From positions 7,316,001-7,380,000 of the forward strand of contig OY783212.1 in the NCBI GenBank assembly GCA_963678705.1: a stretch of DNA of 64,000 nt. The letters run 5' to 3'. The stretch's first letter is position 1. Each line of letters opens with the position of its first letter. The stretch comes from Panorpa germanica. Lineage: Eukaryota > Arthropoda > Insecta > Mecoptera > Panorpidae. Positions 34,208 to 46,300 of the stretch are shown in pieces. The position numbers were made by a program, and so were the translations under genes. A model generated the notes under the pieces. The model saw nothing but the letters and a program-made list of their open reading frames with translations, did not search any database and was not told the DNA's origin.

Positions 34208-37200
34208 TCAGTCTTCTACATGGTTTGAAATATCTCCTTTATAGAAATAAAATTCTTCGAAATTTTTATCAAAATCTTTTTGAATATTCAACCCTATGGA
34301 GTCTGACGCTAAATACATTGCACCAAGAGCACTACCGCGAATAAGTTTTACCAATGATAATTCTTGTTTAACATTATATTGTTGTAAAATAGTTATAAAG
34401 CCCGCTTTTAATAATGACCAACTTTTCCAAACTGATCCAACGCAGACAATTCGCAGTGGTCCAGACTTTAGTAGGTCCGGATCTGCTTTTGGGAGTAGAG
34501 CAACCGCATGTAAAGCTAGTGTTTTACCAGCTTCTTCAAATACGTGAATGGTTAACTTATCACCTTTTATACCAGCTATGGAAAGTTTCGCACAGAGCCC
34601 TGCAATATCCAAAAAATATCAAATATAAATGATCATTGATAAATAGTAATGCATATCTTTATATATATTGTTTCATACCGGCTATGTGTGACTTATTAAA
34701 ATTAGCATAAAAGTGATCAAGTAAGTCTAGTCTGTCTTTAATGTTAAAGTGTTCTTGAAGAATAGACCAAACTGTTTCCGTGCTGTATGGAGCTTTTTCG
34801 TAGTTGTCTTTATCAAGAAATAATATTTTAATTGCTTTACAAGATATCCAGTATGCTAAAAAAAATTAAATTGATAAATTCAAATTATTTTAGATAAAAA
34901 TGGTGTTACAAAAAAAATGATTCTTACCACTGCCTTCATCTCCTAAATGATAACCCCATCCTCCACAACCATGTTGGGTTCCATCCGGGTTGCGCAATAA
35001 ACCATTAGACCCTGTACCTGAAATAAGAATAATTTAATTAAAATATGTTTTTGAAGCAATGTTCTTTAAGTCTTCTTATTACTAATTTAGGAAAAGTAGA
35101 TTACCAGAAATTAGCACTATTCCTCCTTTCTCAGCAGCTGTAGCTACACTTCCGACACTGTCACTGCATACAACATATGATTCACTGAGGTCTGGTTGTA
35201 GCTGCCTAACATTTTCTTCTAATTTTTTATTTGTTGCTTCTTGTTCACATCCGCTTAGACACAACCCAAGTGATAATAATGGCACATCTGTAATACCAGC
35301 CTGCTTCTTTCCCTAAAAATAGAGAACCAAATTATCTTAATGAAATATATTTATTATTATAAATAGATTATAAAATAGATACTAAAATTACTATTTATAT
35401 GCTTGCCTCTAAAACCATATTTAATATTCTAGTTGCACACTCATTCATTCCAGCAATCCAGTGATTTGTACCAGGTCCTGAAACTTTGGCTACTATGTTT
35501 GATGATTCGTCACATATTATTAGATTAGAATGTGTTGCCCCTCTGAAATAAAATAACATTCAATTATATAGTATGATGTTTATATTAAAATGATTTAACT
35601 ATAATAATTAGAACAGTACAGCGGCTAATTTTTAGACCAGCACTACATTTCTGGGTTTGGTTATAGTTTTATTTTAATGATTATGTGCGATACATAATAA
35701 GAAAATTATTAGGCAGCAGTGTTGTTCACGTTTTGAGGCAGTTTATGAATCAGAAGCAGATCATCAGAAATAGGTCTAGTTTCACAAGTGCGTCGACATT
35801 ATATAAAAAAGGGTACTCTAAATTTTAAAACAAACAAAATATAACATTTATGTAGCAGATACGTTTAGAGTTAAAAACTTACATTGTTTTCAATTTTTCT
35901 TCGAAATCTAATCAAGTTTTTTTAATCTTATATATAATTTTTATTAAAACGCCTGCGATTGAAAAGATGCAGCCTCAACTACTCCAAATTAATAAAAGTG
36001 GTATATTTTTGTTGCGTGTATTAAAACAAAAAGTATGAATTTATTAATCAACGTAATTTTATAAATAAATAAAAAAATTGCACATGAATAAATAATATCT
36101 CCATCAAATCTTTTAAATATTTTAAAAAATTGAAAAAACAATCTACTTAACTTTGAATTAAAGTTGAATTTTAATTTGAATTGGGAAAACACTTGTTACA
36201 GTTACATAATATAATCAACTAATAGTACTTTATTATTTATATTATAGCAATAATACGTGATAATAATTTTTAGAAACAATATTAATTTCAACTTAAGTGT
36301 AAGAAAAGCAAAGATAAGTTAATATAAATTTAATTAGGGTATTTATAGTTTACAAACAACTTCTATTTACAATGGAAATATTTTTATTTTTTAAATTAAT
36401 TTCAATAATTTTTTCAAGATAATTATTTTTTTATTGCAAATACAATTTGCGAAACACTTGTTATCGAGGTCAAATATTTTATCGCTAAATAATAATCTGT
36501 GTAATATAACGGTTTCACGCACATGTCTAGAAATGGTCGATATACTTGTTAAATCATACAATCATCGATTTATCTATGTCGCAAATTACGTACGCCTCCA
36601 GTATTAATCGAGGAAGATGCGAAACGTGCCTCAAGGTAAGGAGTTTTAGGAGGATAAAAGACATAAGATTTAATCGGTTAAATTTTGTTTTTTCCAAGAT
36701 AAATAAACAAGTTTTGTCTTAAAATAATACAGTTCGAAAGAGTTGGTCTTATAAAGCGAAGAGTAACAAGTGACAACGAATATTATTTATGTATTACATG
36801 TGTTATAAAATAATTTAGATATTAAACATAAAATACAGTCCTGAATTAATCAACAGACTTATATAACAAATGCATAAAGCCTTGGATTCAATCGGAAAAT
36901 TGTGACTAGATACAATTAGGAGCAATAGAGAAATTAAATTTTATTTTAATATACATATATAGGCGTATTTATGTTTTGCCACATGCTTATATGTAGCCTA
37001 ATTTTTTTTTGCTACAAGTACTTTTAAAACAAGCATTAAATGATTATTAGAATAAATAATTATTTCTAAGTAAAAAAATGTCATACATTTTGTTATTGCG
37101 TTTGTTGTTTATAAAACAGCAAATTGATAACAAAAAATAAATGAGTGATGACATGAGATGCGGGTTATACTTGTAAATAATGGGGGCATCAACCTAAATA

Positions 37201-38976
37201 TAGTAAATAACTTTTCATTCACATGTCTTTTAATTGAATGCATAATCTGTTCTCAAAAACATATTTAGTTAATGTTACTGTAAAAGCTTGAAACTTAGTA
37301 AAGAGAGTTTAATTATAAAATGTAAATATCAGAGGGGGAAATTATTTAAATCCCGGAAATAACCAATTCAGGCTTTTACTGTAATATATGTATATAAACA
37401 CATGTCGAGAGTACAGGGCATTGAGAAAGAAACATTATCTATCATTTAACAAACGGAAAAGGGGGGAACTACAAAAGGTTAAATAATTTTATATAACATC
37501 TATAAAAAAAAAATTAAAAATGGAGTATATGTACATAAATAATGCTTAGTATTATCTTCATTATTTATAACTTCGTAATTATTGTAGCTCATTTACTTAT
37601 CTAAAGTTGTTTAATAATGTCAAGAAATATAATATAATATACTGTTCTATCTAGTTGCGTCAATTTATTCCCCTTTAATTTTTTATTCTCTTTACAAAAT
37701 TAACGATTATCTGACACAGCTATAAAAATCTTCAATTTTTTTGTACGTAGTGTATCAACAAAATGAAGTTGAGCTAAAGGTAGTGCTGTTGCAATAGTAA
37801 TGGAAGTACTGTTAACTGAAGTGCGTTCAGTGAATCCTTTGCGAACTTCGTACGAATTCGAGCTCGTTAATATGTGCATTTATATTTAATACAAATAATA
37901 ATATGGCTTTCTCGGCATTTACGAATATTGCCATCAATTAAATATAAAAAGTCTCGTCTTAGGAGTTTAAACTACTATAAATTAAAGAAACTCTTTCAGC
38001 AGTAATATTGAAAGTAATATTTATGTCGCAGATATGTTTAAACATAAATTTTTTAAAACTAGCGGTGTGTTTTTCGCTCTCTCTAACACTAAACAATGAT
38101 CTACCGTAATGGATAGATTAGTTATATAACTAATGGTGTCGACGTCACACATATAGAACTACATTGCCGCCTAATAAATATATTCTATAGTTAAATCGAA
38201 TATTTTATATAAATTATCTTTTATATTTTATATATATTATTGAGTTAAATCAATAAATTATATGTATTTAATGAAAATCTTGCAACATACTTTTTGAAAT
38301 ATCATACATATATTAGAAACAGAATGTAAAATATCAAGTTTTGAAGGTTATATTGTTGCGCTACTTTTAAATATTTAAAACTTTTATTTTAATACAATTT
38401 TTGCTTATAGGATTATTATAAGACTTTTATAATTATGATTTCAAATTCAAATAATATAACAATAGTAATATTTGTGACTTTTTCTGTTTATCCAGGTTTT
38501 TGTTACAGTAAAATTTGTTAGTGATCATAATCACTACCATCTACGTTAACTGCAAATTTTTAAAAGTTTGCACATAACAGGAAACGGAATTGAAATTTAC
38601 ATTGAACATTGAAAGTAGACAAACCAGACAGGATAGATAACATTCAAAAATATTTATCTTTTTTATCAAACGTGTTATTTTATTACTTTAATCTTTAGAT
38701 CAAGGAAAATATGTTTGCACTTATTTTGCGATACAATGCGAAACAATTCTTATATGTGTATTCTTGTTGCAAAATATTAATGAATGCGTTAGCATTATTA
38801 ACATATGTAAAAGTATTAAAAACAACAAGTACGTTACATTACTAATTTATTTGCATTGCATGTTATTCGCACACATGCGCATATGGTATAATTCACAATC
38901 AAAAACAATATAAAAAATAAAAAACAAAACATGAGACTTACCCTTCAATGCCTCCTATATATTTTTTATTGCTCAT
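34208..38976 (-). CDS. Nagk: N-acetyl-D-glucosamine kinase
   Basis: Cytosolic kinase converting GlcNAc released by glycan turnover to GlcNAc-6-phosphate. Minus-strand exons in coding order: 38976-38942, 35542-35407, 35312-35105, 35017-34928, 34855-34679, 34599-34208, together 345 aa, matching the usual 344. Hallmarks of the family: T-N-H-W sugar-binding segment (37-40), catalytic-type D108 in CSDS, phosphate loop GTGSN (127-131), GCGGWG (143-148), GDEGSAYW (152-159) and VGSVWKSW near the C-terminus. The first exon codes for only 11 residues plus two bases and lies 3.4 kb away. The intron after exon 2 has a GC donor (GAG|GCAAGC); no GT alternative keeps the frame. It is divergent from the hexosaminidase D-like gene. 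Confidence 0.95.
35543..38941 (-). other. NAGK intron 1
   Basis: 3.4-kb AT-rich intron. It holds a diverged SINE piece (about 35620-35760) and two copies of a dispersed palindrome-related motif (35846-35870, 38017-38043). No other gene is seen on either strand. Confidence 0.7.
35620..35760 (+). mobile_element. Diverged SINE relic
   Basis: ACATTTCTGGGTTTGGTTAT, AATGATTATGTGCGATACAT and TTATTAGGCAGCAGTG align in order with the core of the SINE at 24771-24989. The B box and tail are not preserved. Confidence 0.6.
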
Positions 38977-39816
38977 TTTATATAAATGTTATTAGCTCCG
39001 TAAAACATACAAACAAAAACTAAATGAACTTTAAAACTTTTACTTCAAACTTGTTTCTTCGAAATCCCAATACTTTAAAAAAAAACATGCACTCTCGCAG
39101 ACCGTCGCTGTCAACTCTGTAACTCTCTCTTAATACATTTACTCGCTGCCGACGCGACTTTACAAATTAAATAATCAATATTTCACTCTGCTATCTAGTG
39201 AGTGAAATTTGAAATAAATACAGTTATAAAACGAAGATTAATTAATAACATAATAAGAATTTTATGAAACTGAAAACTATTAATGTTATAAACAGTTACA
39301 AACATATTTATTGCAAGCTTCTTAGCGATGGTATTACAATCTAAATTAGTTTAAATTATAAAAGTTTCAAATCTTTGAGTATGGTCTATTCCATTTATAA
39401 CTTTAATTTATATTAAAGAGTGATGTAAAAGTATATTTAAACCAAAACCGGTTTATTTTAGTGTGGGAGCTCAATAATACAGATTAATTATGTAATAATA
39501 TAATTTACTAATTTTATAAAACATGTTATACTAGTCTGTTGTTAAATTTTACAGTGGATAGATAATGTTGTCAAATAGGTTATGTTCACAGTTTTGCAAT
39601 AAAATTTATTAAATTGTGCTGTCAATTATTTATAATTGCATTTGATGTCATTTGTGCTGTGAACTCTTTTAGCAGAAAAAGTATATTTGCTACTGTAATA
39701 GTGTATAATTTAATCAATGATTCAATAGGCAAAGATAGATTTCCATACAGAGTTTATTCTTTATTGATCTGTTTATTTTGTTACAGAGGTTGCACAATTC
39801 GATTAAAAAGAAACAA
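38977..39816. promoter_or_regulatory. Shared divergent promoter region, NAGK and HEXD-like
   Basis: 840 bp separate the two start codons, which point away from each other. On the right the sequence TTTATTTTGTTACAG ending at 39786 looks like a splice acceptor just before the hexosaminidase start, so that gene probably has a non-coding first exon here. GC-richer sequence at about 39,095-39,160 (CTCGCAGACCGTCGCTGTC) is the likeliest NAGK promoter. No binding site can be named. Confidence 0.55.
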
Positions 39817-41825
39817 ATGTTCTTAAAAACATTAGCTCTTAATATCAATAAAATTATGACTGTATTTAGAGGGCGTACAAGGTCAATAGCTTTTTTCTTA
39901 TTGCTATTTTTATTGATATTTATAGCGTTATTTTATTCTATAACATCATCAAATAATAATGTGGTAAATGTGTCTGATGATAAGGTTCCGCATTTTGTCG
40001 AAATAAATCGAATGGCTTATATGACACAAAGTGCTGCTGACTTACAACGATTAAAACTGCAGGAAGCAAAGATAATGGACAACATTGCTGGTAGATCTTC
40101 ATTACATCGTCGATGGAATCCGGACGGCAAAATGTTAGAAACCGCAGAACATTTTAAAGGGGAGCGTATTGTACATTTAGATTTAAAGGGTGCACCACCA
40201 AAAATATCTTATTATAAGCCCTTCTTTGCAATGCTCAAGAAACTTGGTGTAACTGGTTTATTATTAGAATACGAAGATATGTTTCCTTTTAGGAATAACT
40301 TAAAAAATATTACTGCATTAAATGCGTATACTTTAAAAGATATTCATAATATAAATGTACATGCAAGTGAGTTTGATTTAAAAGTTATACCTCTTATCCA
40401 AACATTTGGTCATTTAGAGTTTATATTAAAACTGAGACAATATAAGGAACTGCGTGAATTGTTTAAATATCCTCAAGCAATTTGCCCAACAAATAACAAA
40501 ACGTTTCATTTGATCACTGATATGATTGACCAAGTTGTTGCTGCTCATCCGAAATCCTCAATAATTCATATTGGTGCTGATGAAGTTTATCAAATTGGGG
40601 AATGTGCAAGATGTATGAAAACATTATCTTTGCAGAGCTGGACGAAGAGGGACTTATTTTTGCATCACGTTACTAAAGTAGCTTCTTATATAAGAAAGAA
40701 ATATCCTAAATTAACGATATTAATGTGGGATGACGAGTTTCGGAGTATGTCTTTGGATGATTTGAGTAACTGGAAACTTAAAGGTTTAGTGGAGCCTGTA
40801 GTATGGAAGTATACATCGGATCTTTCCACGTTATCTGGAGTTGAGCTATGGGATATGTATGCTGAGGTATTTGGTAATGTTTGGATAGCTACAGCATTTA
40901 AAGGTAATTTTAAAATGCATGTCTTCCCCTAATAGACTAAAATTACAATTCTAAATATTTATTTTGCATCCTATTTACTTGCAGGGGCAACTGGGTCCGA
41001 TAAGTACACAACGGATATATTTTATCATGTATCTAATCATAGATCGTGGATGAAATTACTTGATACATTAGGAAACCGAATAACAGTGCGTGGCGCTATA
41101 ATAACTGGGTGGCAAAGATACGATCATTTTGCAGTTTTATGCGAACTTCTTCCTGTTGGAATACCAAGTCTTGTAGCTTGTCTTGCCTATCTAGACGGCG
41201 AAAGAAGTAACAACTTTTACAGAATATGAATATTTTTTACTATTAATTTATATTAAAAATACTTACAAAACACATTATACTCGTAGATCTGTCTGGATCA
41301 CCAAAAGCCTATGCAGATTTATTTAAATGTGAAGGAAATCCTCTCTTTAATACCTTAGGAACAGCAAAGTGTGAGTTTCCTGGTTCTAAGATATATGATA
41401 TTGCAATTAGGTTGCAGTTAGTACAACAGGAGTTTGATAAATTGATGTCTGACTCTACAGTTAAGGGATGGTTAACAGAATATAATGTCAATAACAAATT
41501 TTCAAATCCGTCACATGTAAGTAGAAAAGTTTATTTATAATTAATTTTTTTTTTTTAATTTTTTATAATAATTATATTTCAGGTTGAAACTGCTGTGCAA
41601 GATTTGGATAGAATTAAGATGGAGCTTTTCTATGTAGAACAAGATGCTACAGTAGCTCTTATGGAGGTGTATGATAATTTTACAGTTCATGAATGGCTAC
41701 AGACTAACGTAAGACCTTTAGACAAACAAATTGTTAAAATTTGGCAAGCAAAAGAAATCCTGTTGTCACAAGAAGAATGGCCTAAAAGACCATTACCTAT
41801 ACTTGATCCTAAAAAGGAAATTTAA
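39817..41825 (+). CDS. Hexd: Hexosaminidase D-like GH20 beta-N-acetylhexosaminidase
   Basis: Glycoside hydrolase family 20 enzyme expected to remove terminal GalNAc/GlcNAc from glycans. Exons 39817-40903, 40985-41206, 41287-41516 and 41583-41825 join in frame to 593 aa. The GH20 acid/base pair is the D255-E256 in IHIGADEV; other fold landmarks are IQTFGHLEF, WDDEF and WKY. Residues 22-43 form one strong hydrophobic segment preceded by basic residues (RGRTRS), so it should be a type II membrane protein; vertebrate HEXD (about 486 aa) lacks such an anchor and is nucleocytoplasmic. The start chosen is the first ATG after a probable 5'-UTR acceptor at 39786; an ATG at 39856 is a second possibility. 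It is head-to-head with NAGK. Confidence 0.88.
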
Positions 41826-42480
41826 GAACAACAATTTGATTATAGACTGATAGATAAGAAATTGTTTGGTATAAAAACAATCCTTTTATTGTGTGATCTA
41901 CGAATAGATTGTGTATAATTAGTCTGTAGTTTTTATAAGAGTCTCAATTATTAACTGCAGGGACATGGTTATAGAAAAACACTGATTCTGCTTCAATCAA
42001 ACTGAAAGAATAGCACGATTTCAAAAATCGTAAAAGGTTGTTTCAGACCGTTTTGTAACACCCTCCCCGTGTATTTTATAGCCGAAGTTCAACATCTTCC
42101 TGTAACAGGCGCATGGGCTAGATATTTTTGACAATGTCCGAAATGCATAATTATTTACCAACATAGAAGTGCCAAATGTGTTTTAGGAAAGATTACAAAA
42201 ATCTGTTAATAATGAAAGGAGAACTAATCTCTGTCCTTGTGTGCATTTTCCATGTTCGTAATATTTACTCGAAATTTATATGTGATAAAATAAAATTATC
42301 TCAGTGTTCTCAGTATTCAAAAATAATTTTAAAAAAGTTTGAAATTTCATGAAAATATCCTAAATTTCAGAATTATCGCTGATTCATAGATAAATCTTCT
42401 TTTACAAGAATTGGTTTGCGAAATTTAAAATCATATTCAAAACTCTTTCCCAGTCGACTATGTGAGAAAACTCGTTAAAC

Positions 42481-42537
42481 ATATTTATGTAGCAGTTTCT
42501 TAACAATTACCTCTTAACATATCTGCTACATAAATAT
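42481..42537. repeat. Perfect 15-bp inverted repeat, 27-nt loop
   Basis: ATATTTATGTAGCAG at 42481-42495 is exactly complementary to CTGCTACATAAATAT at 42523-42537. The same word family occurs at 35846, 38017 and 53675, so this is a member of a small dispersed repeat rather than a unique hairpin. Confidence 0.85.
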
Positions 42538-43306
42538 TACATTTACCTTTGTTGGGTATTGTGTTTTACTAAGAAATTCTTGCATGTGATAAAAATCATT
42601 GAATTATAATAATACTTTTTATCTGAAGTATGGTGGTGCCACAAAGCTGTTAAACAATGCGCAAGTCTACTAATCTAATAAAGGAGTCCTAAAAGTTTTG
42701 GATTAAGTTATGTTGGCATATTTATTCATACAGATTTGTAGGCAGGTCGTTTCAACCTTGTAATTTAATTCTATCTAGTGTAGATTTATCCAAACTTTCA
42801 TTCTATCCAGTGAAAATTTTTCTTATCGCAATTGCAAATATACCCTTTGACATCATATCTCATCATCTTATTTCAAATGTAAATTTATTTACTGACATAA
42901 TATTCCCAGAGCGTGCGGGCCACTATTTGGGGACTCCTTATACAATGTATGTATAAGTTTAGAAAGTCTTGAATATTTGTGATTAAGAAAATTTTAGCTA
43001 TTCTAGTTTTCATATACCTATTAACAATTGTACAAATATAGATACAGCTAAGTTTTAATAACGCTCAACAAAGATATTATATAAAAATTATTTATTATAT
43101 GCACTTTAGTTTTAAATAAAGCTTAATTATTTCAAAATAATTTTATGATTGCAATGTAACTCTACTAATAGATAGTAGGAATCTATGACACTGACACAAA
43201 GTATATACTCGAAACCTAGATGTCAGCATCATACTCAAGCTAAATGTTGTTTTTGCTTACTTCACAATCAAAATATTTATTAATTTTATTTTAGTTTATT
43301 TTAAAT

Positions 43307-43342
43307 ATGGCGCCGACTAGTACGTTGCGTTGGTCTCGCTAG
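43307..43342 (+). promoter_or_regulatory. mbc leader: YY1/Pho-like site and possible uORF
   Basis: AAATATGGCGCCGACTAG resembles the AAGATGGCGGC-type YY1/Pho element often placed at start sites. It also opens an 11-codon reading frame ending at TAG 43340-43342, 45 bp before the mbc ATG. If transcription begins upstream of 43307 this would be an upstream ORF; if it begins at the motif it is a core promoter element. Confidence 0.4.
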
Positions 43343-43387
43343 TAATTTTTATTAAAATATTTATGTTTTATATATTGTATATACAAA

Positions 43388-46300
43388 ATGACTGTGTGGA
43401 AAATTGTGAACGAAAAGGATCGCGTCGGAATTGGTATGCAGAAATAAATTTAATTTCATTTTATATTTTATGTCATTGTATTTAATACTTGTTGCATGTG
43501 CCTCTCCCACTTTTGACATATGAATGACTAACTTCATGAATTCCTATCTAATTGCATAAATAACTATTAACTACTTGCATAAAATTTTAATTAATTAATG
43601 AGGGTCTTTATATTTAGTAAATATTTTTTTTTTTCTCAATTTCTATATATTCGAACATATGACTTTAATTATTTTTTATTTTAAATGCCCCTCCCAAAAT
43701 ATTCACTGTCAAACTTTACTATGCGTAATCACTGTAAGTGTCTCATGTCGGAAGTTTCTGATAAGGAATATTAAATGTTGTATTTTTCATAGGTTATAGG
43801 TGATAGAAGCCTATTATAAAAATTGTTGGCATAAAATTGTTCACTTCCAGAACGGCTGTAATAACATCCTCATTATGTAGTTTGTTTGCGATTTATTTTA
43901 GAGGGGAATTTAACCTAAATTTTATCTATCAATGTTTAGATTAAACAGCTGATATTTGATTGTGACTTGTATACAACCAATGATTAAAAAAATCTTGTAG
44001 AGTTTCAATAGTTGACTGTTATGTCTATTGATTACAATTGATGAAACATTTTACGTTATAATATTGTATTTAAATAGGCTACTGTATCAACAAAGAAGTT
44101 GTAAAATGATTCGTATTATGTAAACATGGTTTACGTCTGAATGTATCTATTACATGAATGCTATGTTTGTGTTTCAGATTGATAAATGAAGTTATTAAGA
44201 TAATTAATAATATTATTTCATAAAATTTCCCGCCATATCATTAAAATTGCGAAAACATTAAGATTGCCATAAGAACTAGTGGTTTGATTAATTATTTATG
44301 GTTACATCACTTTCTAATATGTATAATGTTTCCATTTTTAAAGACATGTACCTATTAAATTGTGAATTGTTTTATTAAAAATCTCTTGGCAACACATTGG
44401 CAACTATTAAAGTGTTGACGGTTCGATTTCCGGAGCAGAGTTTGCTTTATTTACGACTTATTTGATAGTCAATGTATGGGTGATTCGAACATTATATAAC
44501 ATTGCATGAAGTATTAGTAGGTTTTTCAACGTAAAATTTTATATAACATTTACGTTTAATCATTGAGTAAAAATGAGAGTGATTTTAAGAGACTCGATGA
44601 TCAATAATGTTTATCTTTTGCGGACTGAAGTATTAAAAAATAACTCTGAGATTCAAGGCTAACCAGTAACAATTTCTCTATTATTTATTACAATATATTT
44701 CTTTTATTTCAAGTTCATTATATTATATGTTAATTTGCGATTTTCTCTTCGGCTGATATATTTTACAATATCTTTTATACTCTAAGTAAAATTATGTATT
44801 CTAATTTTTATTAAATCCGGTGTTAATATGTCTAAAATTCAATTATGTAGTGTTAGAATTGTTAATTGCAATGTTTAGTACCTGAAATTATTAATTAAAA
44901 AAAAAATTAAAGGAAACTTAAATGTATATTCAGCAAACAAGATATAAAACAATTATTTTCTTTGACACTAAGTACTGTGGCATTAAGTGATAAGTTTTAT
45001 GATTCATAGTTTAGGTTGTGATATGATGGATTATTCATGTGAAGAAAATAATTTTATTGTACTCGTATACTAGTTACATGTAAAAGCATGGGCGTTCATA
45101 AAAAAAGTGAAAAAGGTGATAAAACATTACTTTCCATTTTATCCATTATAAATTTGTCATAGATTCCATTTTATCTAGTGAAATGGTTGATACCCAAGAG
45201 AAAATAATGCCACATTACCTCTGGACGCCACTGTGTACTAGTATGATAAACATTTACGTGATACTACGCGAGTTGTGTCCGATTACACTTGGATTGGAAA
45301 CTGTGCAATATTTTAATATACACCTGCGTATATTATAATGAAACAAAACAAAATAAAATGCATAGTTAATATTCAAAACGGGTCACGTGATTCACAACTA
45401 GACATGTAATCCAAGGAATTAACAGTCAATATGTTAATTATATATGCAAACCATGTGAGAATTCGGATTTAAACAAGATAATATAATTCATTTTTGTAAT
45501 ATAGGAATATTATCACATCATAATATATATTTAAAGTTATTTTGTTGATCAACAATCTTACAATTTAAATCTAGATTTTATTTAAAATAATCTGTACCGT
45601 TACGTGAATTTAATCTATGTTATGTAAAAGGAACACTTTTTTGAGGATTATAAAATCTTAAGTAGTCCTTTTTCAGTATTAAATCTTTCATAATAGCTAC
45701 AAAATAGTAAAATTAAACATTTTTAGATTTAATATATCTAGATTATATGTTAACGTTGTGTAACTAAATATTTTTTTAAATTAAAATGACATTTCTGTTT
45801 GGTTTTGAATAACATTATATTAAAGGTCGCTTCTACAAGATTGGAGTTGTTCTGTAAGACCTTAACATAAACAGAGCAACTTTTAAATGGTGGGGGGAGT
45901 GAGGGACTGCAAGTGATACGCGGTTTAACCTAGAAAACCTGATCGTTAAGAAGATATTACATCTGTTTTTTAAAATAATTATATCGTTGTTTGCTACAGT
46001 ATTTTTAATGCTGTTGTAAATAGTGTAATGGTTTTAATACTAAAAATAAGTTTTTCCTATAATACGACTGATGCACGTGTTCTGACACACTTGTAATAAT
46101 AGATTTATTTATAGTAAAGAAGTAATATAGCTTAATGAGTAGGTTTATAACTATATACCTATTTATTGATTGTAAATTCGTTGAAGAAATGTCTTGTGTG
46201 ACAACAGTGTCCAATTATTTTGTTTAAATCGAAATAATTTTGGTGATTAACAATTAAAATATCCTTTTTTGTCTGTTTAATTATTAAAGGGACAAAATTG

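Larger units (their letters stand above)
41826..43387. other. Intergenic, hexosaminidase 3' end to mbc start
   Basis: AT-rich 1.56 kb. It contains a 15-bp perfect hairpin at 42481-42537. A GC-richer spot at 43,307-43,345 is the probable mbc leader. Nothing else is recognised. Confidence 0.55.
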
